Shown: positions 46,840-59,815, numbered from the stretch's first letter. The stretch is 64,000 nt of DNA from Stratiolaelaps scimitus (GCA_019614645.1 JABWDB010000004.1:3472001-3536000); one strand, 5' to 3'. A program made the numbers and translations. Notes: generated by a model not told the origin, from the sequence alone.

Positions 46840-46925
46840 TGCCATCACTAGGTCGCGGGTTTCGAACCTGCGGCCTCCGTTCTTACACGGCCAGAGACAA
46901 AGCCACTTCGTCGATAAAGTGTCGT
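46840..46925 (-). other. tRNA-like sequence with B box
   Basis: Reverse strand has CAGGTTCGAAACCCGCG, a good tRNA B box and T arm, with AGTGGCTTTGTCTCTGG as a poor A box at tRNA-like spacing. No acceptor stem pairs. Probably a tRNA-derived repeat head, different from the main SINE family. Confidence 0.3.
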
Positions 46926-47016
46926 CTATAAAGATGATGAACAAGCAGAGCAGGGACTCATGCGGATTACAGCCACCTTGCCGCGAGAAGAAAGGCTGGG
47001 CGGAAGGACAACACAT

Positions 47017-50000
47017 CCAGCAACAGTGCCCAGTGGCTGGTTGATATCCTTAACAAACTCAAGAGCGTGCACCATTTCATGACTATTCACCATCCGAGTT
47101 TAATGGAAAGGCCGATAGAGGATTACTGGGGACGTTTGTGGTCACCACGTTCAAGCCATGTTCGACATTCTCATGGAGGTCATGTCATCAGGACGATTCG
47201 TATTGTGAACGTAAGGTGAACACATTTGGGTACCGCGACATATATACATTTGGGTACCGGTAGAGGAATCGTCATCAGCGATTGTTGAATCGATGACGAA
47301 ATTAGACTTTCTACCGATACTTAGCAAGTACACAAACAGGCGTGGAAACGCTGAAAATCGATCATCGATTATATATCACACTCAAAATTTAGGTTAACAA
47401 CTTATTATAAGCTACATGTGTTTGGATAGAATATATCCACGTACGTTCTTATGGCGAGACTTGATATGGCTGATTTTGCAGTAGGGTATAAACGATTCGC
47501 GATAAAATAAAAATCATAGTCAAAGCTAAAATGATACGTTCTTCATTTTTTCCAGCCCGTGTTTCAATACAGACCCGTCATCTATTTGACCACGGTTCGA
47601 AAGCTGGAATATTAACAGTTTGTTGGTTTCTCTGATTGAATCTGTCATGGACGCTGTTCGTGTGGTGTGGTCGTCGGGGATCTATGAATCTGTAATTCAC
47701 AACTGAACCCCTCTCCAACACGCGATTTTCCTATGAGCCAAATCGTTGACGGCAGGTTTGTACTTGGTGTCGTTACAACAGGAACTAATGTCAACCTGGA
47801 ACCGCCGAAGGAACATGGGAAGGAACACTTTGCCTTGTGTGGCTTCTTCCTGGCTTCAATCTGTCATTCGCAGCGGATCGCCGCAGCAAGCCGCCTCGGT
47901 TTCAGCAGTTAGGTCCGTTCTGGACGTACATGACTATCAGCTTGATACGGTCGGAAGAGCAGTGATAACCTAGATACTACACAGCGTACTCCGCACTGCC
48001 CCGACTATCAACAGAGTTTCCAAAATTTGAAGCCGGCAAAATGAACCCTGGGCACACTCAGCGCCCGAGATATATAGTCTCTGCCTGACAACGAAACACC
48101 AGTGCATCAAGTGGATGAAGCCAGATGTGGGCGTTGCTCATACACTGTACAGTAGTTAAACAAGTCCGACCGGAAAATTGACTAGTTAAACAAGTAGACA
48201 AAATTGAATTGCACAGAACTGATTGGGCCACCACATTCTGGCTCATTTGTGATTTTCCTAAGATTACGGGCGATCAGTGATTAACGGGTCCTGTTACGGG
48301 TCCTACGCTTCAGTCAATCTGGCAAAGATTTGAAAATCGTTTTGAAAATCTGTTCTTGTGTCAACCCAAAAAATAGGTCAAGATCTCAGAAGCGGGAAAC
48401 ACTTGCGGATAACTATGGCAACGTTGGTTTCTAATTCGGTGCGATCAGCTTCACACACAAATGCGATAGATCACAATGATTGGGATTGTCGTCGCCACCG
48501 CCGCCGCCTCTATTTAGAAGAGGACGTATGGGGGCGTACTGTTATTGTATGACAAAGGCATCAATGGGAAGAATATGGTCGAAGTGTGATCGAGAGTTAA
48601 CCACACAAAACTAGACGAACTGAGAATGTAGCTTCTTATGATCGATTTTGTGATAGAACATTCTGCGAGCCGACTCCCTCAGCTATTCTCCTTCTCTGTG
48701 ACAGGCCTCAGCACTCAGCTTGAGGTACTTCTTTGAGGAGCGGTGCTGGGTTGTGAGGATAGCCTATCAAACTAACTCCTGGTAATCTGTTTGTGGGGAG
48801 AACGGAGCTTTACTTCAAAGACACAAACGATCATGTAGCAATCATGTTGTCTGTTGTCATATAACGGTTGTGCCTCCGGAGCACGCTCCTAGATGCAAAA
48901 TGCTGCAGGTGTCAGGAGGTTGCTAAACGTCAAGCTGGAGTAATACGACGAATGTCTTTTTAGTGTCATACGTACTACGTGAAGGGGATGATATTAATCA
49001 ACGGAAGTTCGGGGGTGGGTGCGGAAAAAGCAGTTCCGCATGAGCACACAAACGATTCACAGCAGGCTATACTCCCTAATTTGGGAACAACCAGCGTTCA
49101 TTGCCACTCCCTCAGGCATTGATCCAAATTGATTAAATTAATTAATTTGTCGAGCAATTAATATGGACGAGAGCTAAAACGCTGCATGCGTACAGGTACT
49201 TAATTAAACTAGGATTTGACCTCGGCTCTAAAGTACAAGCGTCGACTGCAAGAGCTGACACCGATAAATGATTCCCAATCTCCATTTGTAAGCTAATATA
49301 TTAATGCTATTATATACAATTCTGCGGGGACGTAACTAGCGTCGAGAGGGCGTTATATTCAAACAGAACGAAAATGACCTCGCGAGCGGCAGAAAATTCA
49401 GCTTGGACAAAAGACCATTCTCAAGTAAATCAGTCTAAAAACATCAATCGCCCACAGCAACAAGAATAAGCAACATTATTGGCCCCTAAAATCAAGCGGT
49501 GGTATTGCCAGCATAATTGGCTTGCTCTGATATTGCGGAGTTACTTCTGCTCGCAAAAATTGACCTTCATGAAGTGAGTTCAGCGTAAAATACACAAAAA
49601 TTCTATGTGCGTCAGTCAGCTGGAATACGCCGGAACTCATGCGACGGCCGCCTGAAAATGGAGGCGCGACCGTTTCCGATATCAGTCGATGCGCTGGCTA
49701 GCGCTGCGCCGCACAGGAAGAGGTTTACAAAGTGTGACCTAACTCTTCGAGTAAAATAGCACAGCAAAGATCCATTTGGGTTTTTTTCGTGCGAATTGCA
49801 GCTGGTGTTGACTGCAGCCATGCGGGTTAGGTCGAGTCCTTTCAACGAATTTGAACTACTGACAAGGTGCATGGTACACATGGTAGAACAAGCCGCACCG
49901 AGTGCATTCTATACGACAGACCGAATGATGACTTGCTGAGCTGTAAATAAACTCGCCTGCTGAACGAAACGCTAATTGTATGGGCTATTTATGCAATAAA

Positions 50001-53000
50001 CAAAGCAACACAATAAACAAAATAATGACAATGATTTCTGCAAATTTTTTTCCATTGCAACATCTGTGATGACTTGTAGCGACATTGACTGGACGATCGA
50101 ACGCCGAGCGTCCAATGATTCCGCTGACAACTCGGGACACCAGACCTTCATCTAAACGAAGCAGGATAATGTCGAACTCCGAAGAGTGCCCCTCGTTGGA
50201 AGCAGCTTTCCCAAAGTAGGAACGATCTCACCGTTACAGAAAAAACGAACTTGAGTTTGGTTAGACGTTATGGACTTCTCGGATATCCGTGCTTTTTTCA
50301 ACGTCGTTTTCAAAATTCTTCACTTAAAGGACCACTGTACCCAAATGAACCCATTGTATACTTCAGGTGTTGGCATACCACTGCTGCAACTGTTGGTAAA
50401 GGTGGTGGTCATTGAACACATCATTCACTCACTGTTTCTCCGTAGCAACGCGATAATTCGCTTCGTGTTGAAATCGCGGGGCGCGTCATTTCCTAAAAGT
50501 GGCGAAAAAGAAACATTTTGAGTAAATATCAGAGCGAAAATTTCTTCAAACGTGTCACAACTGTAACGTGCACAATATACGTATGTTATAAATAACGGCA
50601 ATAATCGTTATAAAAGTTAGATACGCTGTAAATAAAACGGAAAAATCAAGGTCACTCGCACGAGCGGTGACCGACGGGCGATCAAAAGTATATTATAATA
50701 GATGTCAAATACGGCGCGCTAGTGAGGGCTCATTTCGGATAATACGAAACGTATTCGTAAGCACTGGATTATCGCGTAGCGAATTAGAATGATTCGATTT
50801 TTGACGAGCCCCTGGTGATTCGATGATCTTAATGGCAACCGTTTCTTCTTGTTGGCTTCATTTTAGCCCGGATCGAAGGTGTGGATGTAATGTAAGAAAA
50901 AAAAACGTCAAGTCTATGAGTCTTTCCAAGTGCACGATCACCATTAAGAGAAACGGACCTCGTTGAGATCTCAGCCGTGTTCCTCCTTACAGCTTACGTT
51001 CCCTATAGGAGCCTGCATCGTAGCATGTGTGTCCCCTTCAAACGGCAGCCAAGCGAGCTAAAGTGAGGGTAACGCCACACAAGTGAGTGCTTTTGAATGA
51101 GTTGGCAAAAGTTGGATTTGCAAAAGTTGATTGGATACCTCCCATGTTATGACTTACACTCGGTTGATGATACTTTGTGATAGTTTAAGCGACAAACACA
51201 GATAGAAGCGCGAGGTGTACCCCTCAGATCGAAAGGTTGTTAGCGAGAAGGTGAAAAAAGGGGTGAGATGTCGACCAGGCTCACCATGATGATCGAGCAT
51301 GGAACTTTTATCTACATTCGTTCCCTGACGGATGGCGCCATGAGGCTGCTCTTCTTCGTTACATAGCTTATGCTACTCGGTGAGGGGCTCACCTCTGCCG
51401 ATAGCCGCCAGCCGAGACGGGGCAGGATTCGGTCAAGATAACTCAGCAGCAAGAATCACCCGTAGTCGACCTATCGGCTTTGCCACCCTGACTGGGTCAA
51501 TAGGTTGTCCGTATCCGGCAGGACGGTCTCGGCACTTTCGTACACCCTCTAATCTGTATTGATTGGCTATAGAGCAGGCCAAGCGGAGAATGATAGACAT
51601 ATAGAAGATAATATCATTTCTGCGTTATGGCTAGCTGCCAGCAGATATATATTTGTTATAGGCAGGAAGACGAAGAACGCCAAGAAGAGAGGCTAACATT
51701 GAGGGAGGGCACCCCAGCCGGGAATGTCTGAGTCGCTGTTATTGGGTCGCGCGGTTCCTTCCGGTCCATAAGACGACTGGCCATCCACAGGAGGCTTGTG
51801 TAGCATCGTTCGTGGCGTGCCCATTAGTTGCACACAGGCGTACGCACAGGTGCATATTGCATGGTTGCATTGGAGGGCAGCTCTCATGCTGTGAACCGTT
51901 AGAATCAAGGGCTTGCAGGGTTCGTTGACCGCCGAACAATGACCGACGTGTTCGGTAACCTTTACGATGTCTTACATTGTATATAGATGCGTACACACAC
52001 ACACGCAGACACACGCTCACACGTAGACATGTTCCGATACGGACACAGCACACGATCAGTAAAATGCAAACTGTATCTGGGTTTGAGCTGTATAGGATCT
52101 GCGAACTCTGGATAGCGTCTAACTCCTCACTTCCGAAGCGGCCAGGAGACTGCTTATAGCGTCTGCCTAAATAGAGCCCCCACCAAACATTCGGATAGTT
52201 GTGAGAATGTACTATATTTGTTCGTTATCTGACTTCCTGAAGCTTGTGCGGACGTACTTTAGAGCTAGCGAAATTCGAAAACAAAGCTAGAACTAATCGG
52301 CCTGCTCCACTGCGGTATACCAGTTGAACGGGTTAACTTTTCGTTATTGTCATCGAGCGTATGTATTGAAATTACGGATACAAGCTCTCCGCACCGAGTT
52401 TGAATCGTACTACGCCACCGTCGGTGTAACGCCGACATATTTCTGTTATCTAGGTTTCTACGACTGAAAAGTATTCACTTCGAAGCGGCTGCAATTGATG
52501 ATATATTAGTTACAATACAATGCATAATATTATAATTAGCTGACGCAGCAATAGCAAGTTCAAGTTGATATTGTGGCCATGTCGTCACTCAAGGTTGGGT
52601 CTACACATTTTGAATTGCAATTATTTTTTCGTCCCATATTCGCGAGTGGATTCATAATCAGGGCAACAAGAATGACGCACAAGAGGACGACGCAGTAACG
52701 AATGCAATCGTAGCTTTGAGACGGACTTCTGTAAACATGATCTAAACCATACAAGCGAACTTATTTATGTTGATTTAACTAATTCAGCAGTTGTATTAAA
52801 CATAATGTTTTATGAACCAATGTTTTCCCGACGGTAGTGTTTTAATTCAGAAACGTTGTTTATGGCCTGACGAAATAACCTTGGACCATCCTGCCACGCT
52901 TCGATGAACACTGATTAAGGCCTGAACCTGAGGTAAGCTGCGTTTACCTTTTAAGGTTAAGCCCTCACGATTTCGCTTCGTTGAAAGCAATATATGATTG

Positions 53001-53690
53001 CATGATACTCTGCGTCAAAGGTCTTCCGGCTCTGCAATCGCCTGTTTGCATCGTCACCGTTCTCGATAGCTACCCAGCTTCGTTGTAACAGATTTTTCAG
53101 CTTCTCTATAACGCTGGGAGACTCCTCTCAACAAGGACCTACTGTCGTGTTCATCAAAGCCAGAGATACCAGAAGCTAACATGAAAAATTACTTTAGATG
53201 ATGTTTTAAAGCCCTAATAGTACTGATATGAATGTCGAACATTCGTAGGGGCATACCGAGTATATACGCTGAAGTCAAGAAGTATAGTTGTTGTTTAGAG
53301 GATCTAAATGTTCAATCGTACAATGTCCTATTTAGTTATAACAACGTTTGATATTAAGTGATCGTGACATTATTACTTCACGACTGAAAAGCGGAATTCT
53401 GCTAGCGATTTTAAGTTTCAATTCAGGTATGGTTGACAAATGTCTCGCTTATGAAGCCTGAAGTTAAAAATTCGGATACTAATTTGTAAATGACCATTTT
53501 ATCTCGATCGTGCTCTCAAAATAATATGAAATGCTAATTAACGTCCAATTAGTGCGCGCCCAGTTAGATGCCCTTAGCTTGTGCCAACACCAAATAGAAC
53601 TACTGCGTTCTACATACTATACGACAGAGCAGGTCACTGAGCTCGACACTTGAATTGAAAGACGAATGCACCATCCATAGAATCTATCCG
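47017..53690. other. Gene-poor stretch
   Basis: No transposon or exon chain could be supported. Notes: a strong acceptor TTTTTTCCAG at 47556 opens short terminal frames; an ATG frame of 56 codons starts at 47733 (MSQIVDGRFVLGVVTTG...); the TTAAACAAGT motif is repeated at 48156 and 48186; a weak relative of the 35.3-kb retroposon lies at about 48670-48745. Confidence 0.2.
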
Positions 53691-54042
53691 ATACATTTGA
53701 GGCAATATATTTGAGGCCGATACACATTCATGGCAAGCTCATTCCATCGCTCGGGCCAATCCTGAAGCATCCGCGTCACAGGCGTCGTCAGCGCCACCTC
53801 ACCATCACACAGAACTGCACGCAACGCAGAAAACTTTACAAGATTTTATGGCTCAGCAGCAACGACAGCAAGCAGAGTTCACATGAAGTGTGACCAAGCA
53901 ATTTGAAGCGTTGGCATTGCCGCAGCAAACCAGTCAACCTGTTCAGCCCACTGTGACTCTGCAGGCTCATCAGCAACCTATGCGGCCTCAGTTACAGCCC
54001 CAGGCAGCAGCCGGAAAGGCAAAGCCCACATCAGCCAGCCCA

Positions 54043-54964
54043 ACTCTAATCCTCGATCGAGCTCGCAGATGCGGCCAGGTACCTCGGGGTGTACCTTGAC
54101 AAGGCCATCAGGGGCATAATAGTGGTGCCCAGTGCCGCCATAACAGCGGCAGCGAAGGCTTCTAAAGGCGCCTGCAGCTGTCGGTCGCTGAATCGATCAT
54201 GCTGTTCGGCGCCCCGGTCTGAGTCTCTGCACCGACGTCTCGCGCGTACATCAAGAGGACCCTCAGGAGAACCCAGTGGACGCTGGCTCTCCGGGTCGCG
54301 CAAGCATACAGAACGGTGAGCACTAAAGCGGGTATGGTTCTCGCTGGAACGGCACCCTGGGACCTCAAAGCCGAACAGCCACGGAGGCGATTCATGGAGG
54401 GGAGTACCCAGGTCATCACAGGGCAAGGCCGTGTCGGACATCTGCGTGCTGTGCGATGCAGGAGTCGAGCACGAACCTCTCCACACACAGGCAGTCTGTG
54501 GAGCCACGGAGTAGGTACGGCAGGAGGTCACGGACGCCGAACTGACACGGGCCATATAGGACGGGATCCGAGGGTTCGTTTCCTACATGTGTCCGGCCAG
54601 AGACATGTGGGACAGAGGGAGCATACTAGCCAAAACGATCCTCCGGGAAAGGATAGGGTAGAACGGGCGCGGATAGCAGAGCTGGTCCAAAGGGAAAATG
54701 CCCGGAGCCCACCCGCTGCGGCTGGGCGGGAGGGTTTGCCCCAGAGGAGGAACTGAGGGATAGGACATGGTTGGAATCAACTGCCGGTCCATGCAAGGCA
54801 CTGACTGAAGTAATACTTTGACAGTCCCGGTCAGTGCCCCAAGTGAAAATCGGTTCTGGGTTTAGTCAGTGAGAGTCTGACACTACTAGGCAAATACCTT
54901 AGTGTGAGGCTTGGTGTTCATGCAGGATTTACCTTTAACCTCTTAAAAAAACTCTAATCCTCGA
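54043..54964 (+). mobile_element. 5'-truncated R1/jockey-like LINE, with 14-bp target-site duplication and poly-A
   Basis: ACTCTAATCCTCGA at 54043-54056 recurs exactly at 54951-54964, after an AAAAAA tail. The 894-bp insert encodes the end of a non-LTR ORF2: 'ARYLGVYLDKAIRG' (RT thumb, about 54078), the Cys-rich 'CVLCDAGVEHE' knuckle (about 54440) and a C-terminal 'CARDMWDRGSILAKTILRER'-type block (about 54590), with frame breaks. Deleting it and one duplicate rejoins the surrounding BEL/Pao Gag frame. The long minus-strand frame 54046-54555 is its antisense shadow. Confidence 0.8.
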
Positions 54965-55021
54965 CGACAGCGAAGTGTTTAATACGAACTCCAGGGGAAC
55001 AAATTCCACGAACAGATTTTT

Positions 55022-55219
55022 AGTAACTAATACTAATTGTTTTTCGAGCTGACTCTCAGCTGTTCCCCTATCTGACCTAGGCCTCAGCTCTTAACCTTTT
55101 AGGTATTACTATGAGGACCTGTCGGGGCCACCTTTGCTTATTCTTTTCCTTCCTCGTACCTGGTGAGAATCTTCAGATAAAGAAAGATGATAAAGAACTC
55201 CAAAGGTTTCCAGTAACTA
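55022..55219 (-). mobile_element. Short retroposon (~182 bp) with 8-bp target-site duplication
   Basis: AGTAACTA at 55022-55029 and 55212-55219 bracket a minus-strand copy of the family at 35.3 kb: 3' end ...CAGCTCGAAAAACAATTAGT, GGCCCCGACAGGTCCTCATAGT, AAGGTTAAGAGCTGAGGCC. It is inserted inside the BEL/Pao Gag region, separate from the LIN­E insertion. Confidence 0.7.
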
Positions 55220-57000
55220 CGCTGAACATAGACACACTACCGATGCTGGCAGGTGATATCAAGAAGTTCCGTCGATGGTGGTAGTTGTTAGGTCGCCGTG
55301 CACCTTCACCCGGATATGTCGGAGATCGAGAATTTTTGGCACCAAAATCAATCGCTCGTTGGATCAGCCGCTGGGGAGATCACGTTAGCAAGATCCCTAG
55401 AGATTAGCTCTTTTGATTCTACCCCAATACTTGCAGCACAATACAAGTTGCTCTCCAGATTCTACAAAATCGATACGCAGACGCCACTTTCGAAGGAAGT
55501 GCTCAAATGCAAGCTATTACGAAGCTGTGTACCTGGATTTGTTCCAACAATAAGCGCCTTCTTCGACGTGCACTCTTAGATCCTGGTGCGCAACGATCGT
55601 TTGTGTCCAACCGTCTGTTGGGGGTCAAGCCCAATGTATAATATTACAGGCTTTGGACACCTATTGGAGGGCGAGCCTCGAGATTTCAAGAGTGCGGCCA
55701 ATTCGATCTAGAGCTTTGAAGCCATTTCACTCCTTGCCCTCAATGGATTAGGATTACAGGAGATCACAAAAGGGATTCTTCCCAGGGTTAGGTTTACTCA
55801 TCGACTATCTCCCAATTCTGATCAGTTGGACGAACAGGCCTCTAATTCAGTTGGCTCGCTGCTTGGTGCAGCCGTTCTACCATGGATTACGTCAAACGAA
55901 GTACGAGTGTTCTACGACACTGTTCGCCACTCAGACAAATTTGGATGGTTTTCTGCGGCACAGATAAGTCAGTTATAGAGACCGCCGCTCACTCCACTTT
56001 ATCTGCGTTGAATGTCGTCGTACTCCCAGACCAACGCGGCATAGACCCAGTCACTCTACATATATCAGTGGAGTGACCGAGCCGGTTACGGACGATTAAG
56101 TTACCATCGATGGTCCAGCGTTAAACGTCGACGAAAGATTTGAAATTTTCCTGAGACGCAGAATATCTCGGCATAGGACCCTTACAAGACAACAGATTCG
56201 CGAATTGAGCGTGGACCTCAAACAATTGCTCAGAGAGTCAATACAACAAGACGCTGACGGCAGATACATTGTTTCATTACCATTCAAAACTGATCTCTCA
56301 GTGCTCGGCAACAATGCAAACATTGCGCTCTCGCACTTACATTGGCTGCTGAAAACAGCAAAGAGACATAGGGATCTGTTAGCGACGATTAATCAAGAGA
56401 TCGCTAATTCGATCAGGTCGGGTTACGCTGAGCTAGCAACACCAAGAAGAAGAAAAGACGAACCAGTTCACTATCTAAAGGATGCCAACGCTCGCGGCGA
56501 AACGAAGCTGCCTTGAGCGACATCCTGCGTCAGGGACCTAGGTTGCTCCCATACATAATCGAAGTTCTCGTTAATTTCAGAAAAAGTCCTATATCTATCA
56601 TAACTGACATGGAAAAGGCCTTTCACCAATTCAGAATAAACCCAGAGCACGCTACATTTCTACGATATTTCGGCCTCTGAACATCTCAGAGAACCCGAAC
56701 GCAGCCATCAGAGAGTTTTAGGCAACAGGGCTATATATCGGTTCAACCGGCAGCCCATGGTTGCACTGTGAAGGATTAAAATATCACCTGGAGCAGCAAC
56801 AAGAACTCTAACCCAGGGATCAGTCGTTCATTTCCGAACTCTCGGATTTGTTCTATGTGAACGATATCGCTTTTGGCGCGACGTCAGTTAACGAGGCTTA
56901 CGGTGTCTTCACTTGGTTAGATAAGTCAGGGTGTGTTTGTAACAAATATATATATATATCATACGCATCACCCGAGAGCCTGAACGCTAGCTTTGAGTTA

Positions 57001-58620
57001 CATTTGAGGTTCAACTAAGAACTGTACCAGTTACAGTAAGATCTCTCACCGAAATCGGCCAGATAACGTGAGCCGCTTTATTTTTTTTATTTCATAAATT
57101 TTGCCTTTGAGGTTTATTTGCCTCAAAAGGTTTATTATATACATTGACGAGGTTTATTTGCACCGCATCTACTGCGCCGAAAACAGACAGTCATCTAAAT
57201 AGCTTTAGAAAAACAAGGAAACCGACTTTAAATTTAGCCGTTTGGGCTGGAATCGACTTCATATGCTTTAAGCAATTTCTCGCAAGGGCCCACCGTAAAC
57301 TTTCAGAAGGCTTTTCCGATGCATTTTAAGAAACGTCTGCCGGCGTAGGTAATCTCTGAATCAGGAAAGTCTTTCAAACTGCGTTTAAGAACACATTGGA
57401 TTTGTTCAGCTGAAAACGATTCGAGGTGGGCTCGAGTGCGAGGCTCCGTCCCCGCGAGACTCCCGCGACAGTCCCTGTTGCAAAGCGTGGCCCCTCCCCC
57501 CCCCCCGGGTAACTGCATCTGCCCGTTCTACAGATTCCTCCCTGCCATCACTCGGCTGCTCATTCGGATGAATCCTTTCCTCGAAGGATTGCGAATCACT
57601 CCCTCGTTTCACGACAGAATCTTGCTGTAGCCTCATCCGCTGCGGCCGCCCACCGAGTCTGTGGACACCTTGTGTCTCGTTCCGAAAGCGGGAACACTAA
57701 ACTTGAGTTCTGTCTCCAGGACGCTGCAGCGGAGTAAACCAGTTCACTGTGCCCAGTCGACACTAACAATATTCCCAGCTCTGCCAAAATCGGCTGTCTC
57801 GCAGTTTCCGTTGCCCGGCGAACTATCGAATGCCTTCGATCGTTCTGCGTTCGAGGCGGGACCCCGACGCGTACGCGGTACTGTGCAAGAGGGAGGCATG
57901 TAGTTATTTTTGAATCTCGGAAATGCCAGTTGTCGCTTTTCCTCGAGTGGGACGATCCGTTCGGTCTACAGCGGCCAGCGCTCGTTGGCAGCGTTTTATT
58001 GTTTTCGAACGGCGTCGAGCCGCGGTGCTGTCGATACAATTCCTTTTGTGCTCATCACACGTTCTATTCCCATGGATGATCGACGGAGAATGTGGCCAAG
58101 GCTTTAGGGCGTCCCCAGAAGTTCAACGAACTTTCTCTGCCCGTTCGTCTGCATGGTTCCATGACTGAAAGTGACGCTTGTCGTTTGCTCCGTCTGCTTA
58201 ATGCCAATGGCATGATGCCTCAAAGGACAATGCACTCCTTCAAATTCAACAATACCTATATTGTGTTCAGCGCTGATGTTGGTGCAACGTCAACGTTGCG
58301 CGTGCAGACCTTACTCCTTATCACAGGACCGAAGTTACATGGGGATTTATAACTTCATGCGCGATTTCACGATTTCACTCGCAAGAGAATGCCGCCTTTT
58401 TTTGGGTAGCATTTTCCAATGGCATTTACTAACGCTCCTTTCGAGCGGGCAAACAATGCGGTCGCTGGTAGCTTGCTCACTGTAACAGGAATCTAGCAAC
58501 CACTCGTGGCTGAATGCGACATATGTGATACCAGCCTGCGTGGCAATGAACAATGTTTCCTTACAGGCAATATCTTCTTCTTATTTTAAAAGCGTTGCCT
58601 GGCATCGCCGCTAACCTAGT
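57001..58620. other. Unassigned region, partly GC-rich, several open frames
   Basis: Begins AT-rich (a piece resembling TTTATTTGCC tandem copies at 57110-57165), then GC-rich from 57420 to 58150. A plus-strand frame ending at 58350 (start-less part 'STENVAKALGRPQKFNELSL', then 'VRLHGSMTESDACRLLRLLN') looks protein-like, and a frame in 57500-57630 likewise ('FYRFLPAITRLLIRMNPFLE'). Frames change often, so this may be a decayed gene or transposon. No family is recognised. Confidence 0.25.
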
Positions 58621-58817
58621 CCTAACCACGATAGTCCATCGAACGATGTCGTCGAATGTTGACGACAATAACGTTGGTGTACGTTAACGCACAATGCTTT
58701 CGTGCCACACGAAATCACATGCATCTACGGTACTGCAGGCCATACGTGCGGGAATAAAATCGGTTACACGACTACGTCATAGGCCTCGTACAGTTTGTGT
58801 GGCCTGACGGTAAGCCG

Positions 58818-59039
58818 TTAATGGAACTGCATACAAGACAATCTCAGCATGGACGAAGGTCGCAGGGCACCCCGTGCTGTACTACAAGCTTCTGAGATTG
58901 GAAATGATACTGTAAATGTGATTTCACCAGCATTTTTTTTCGGATTGGAGTGGAATATACGATTCACTCCTGAGTGCTCCTGAACAGACCGGTAAATCCG
59001 AAAGGTAAACTTTTCTAAATCGCCTAGTTCAACAATCAT
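58818..59039 (-). other. Open frame downstream of the signal-peptide exon, unassigned
   Basis: ATG frame of 73 codons on the same strand as the gene starting at 59467, with protein-like composition ('MIVELGDLEKFTFRIYRSVQ'). An acceptor-like GATGGGTAG precedes it, but its phase (0) does not match the phase-1 donor at 59362. Confidence 0.2.
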
Positions 59040-59361
59040 AAGCTACCCATCAACAAAACACATGAAGGGCGCATTCGTATGGACCAACCTGTTTGCAATT
59101 ACCTAATTAGCCTAGGGTTGACGTTTAAATCAAGTTTTGCGAACGACGCCAGTTCAGTGCATGGCCGATGTTGCCAGAGGATAAAAAACGGATATAAACG
59201 CGCTCGTATAGAGCGCATTTACACTCGTTTTGAAAATTCGCCCGTTAGAGCTGTTCGAAACTCAAATTAGGAACGAATTTGATAGCAGCAAAATACGATC
59301 AGCACGTACCATAAAAATGTACATTGTACATTTTTGGATGAAATATAAACGCTGAACTCAC

Positions 59362-59467
59362 CGTAGGTAGCTGCCGAGTCGGCAGCTGTGGCCTGTTCGA
59401 TAAGGCTGATAATGCACACAGCGGCAATGAGCAGCACGACAAAGATCTTCGAAGCAAGTGGCCTCAT
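59362..59467 (-). CDS. Small secreted protein, exon 1 (signal peptide)
   Basis: ATG at 59467 in context CAAAATGA, 35 codons plus one base, donor TACG|GTGAGT (phase 1). The peptide is a classical signal sequence: basic start MRPLASK, hydrophobic IFVVLLIAAVCIISLI and cleavage region ATA|ADSAATY. The longer in-frame extension upstream would need a GTG start and is rejected. Following exons were not found; a phase-1 acceptor near 58538 would give a very short tail. The TATA box at 59808-59815 supports a transcribed gene. Family unknown. Confidence 0.5.
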
Positions 59468-59769
59468 TTTGACAGTCGAGTCGCGCCTCTTTGATAGGGA
59501 AATGAACGATATCGGAGGATGCTCCTCGCACGAGTCTGGTGTTAACACTCGTAGAGCTGAGGGGACACCAAGCTCGGCAGGACCTCCGAAGTCTCGTTAC
59601 CTTTTTCCTTGCCGTCACAATTGAGGGACTGCTATGTTCACCAGCAGCCGCTATTGGTGGTGGGTAGGTTGGCCAGGTTCGTTCGTTGTGCCCTGCGTCG
59701 GCGGCGAGTTGTTCCACTGTGGCCTGCTGTGAGTGGTCGGGATCGCCTTGAGTTGCGCACTGTTCGACG

Positions 59770-59815
59770 ATACGTTGATGAATGGCCGCCAATCAAGGGA
59801 CATCCCTCTTTTATA
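59770..59815 (-). promoter_or_regulatory. TATA box and likely start site of the signal-peptide gene
   Basis: TATAAAAG on the minus strand at 59815-59808, with the start expected about 25-32 bases downstream (about 59776-59785), where CCATTCATCAACG offers an initiator-like TTCATC. It would give a 5' UTR of about 310 bases before the ATG at 59467. Confidence 0.5.

Larger units (their letters stand above)
53700..57000 (+). mobile_element. Decayed BEL/Pao LTR retrotransposon, interrupted by two later insertions
   Basis: Gag-side Gln-rich sequence at 53840-54042 ('QTSQPVQPTVTLQ'), then across the insertions a DUF1759-like Gag block near 55215-55280 ('LPMLAGDIKKFRRWW', compare lPxLxxPxFxGDxxxWxxFW). 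Aspartic protease follows at about 55560-55640 (A-L-L-D-P-G-A-Q-R-S-F-V; family: LLDSGSQRSF), then a pre-RT linker ('DGRYIVSLPFKTDLS', 56250-56300), and RT boxes 'ITDMEKAFHQF' (about 56605) and 'FYVNDIAFGATS' (about 56855; the usual YVDD is altered to YVND). Many stops and frameshifts show it is inactive. I did not find LTRs. Confidence 0.75.

Noticed and set aside
46840..46925. Functional tRNA gene on the minus strand
   Set aside because: Good B box, but the A box is poor and no acceptor or anticodon stem can be formed.
51150..51300. Minus-strand ATG frame ending at a GTAAGT donor
   Set aside because: About 46 codons of unremarkable composition and no downstream exon; such frames are expected by chance.
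54046..54555. 169-codon minus-strand frame
   Set aside because: Antisense to the R1-like LINE fragment, whose plus-strand peptide shows RT thumb and Cys-knuckle motifs.
54089..54756. Independent host genes in the plus frames
   Set aside because: They are pieces of the LINE ORF2 with frame breaks, inside target-site duplications.
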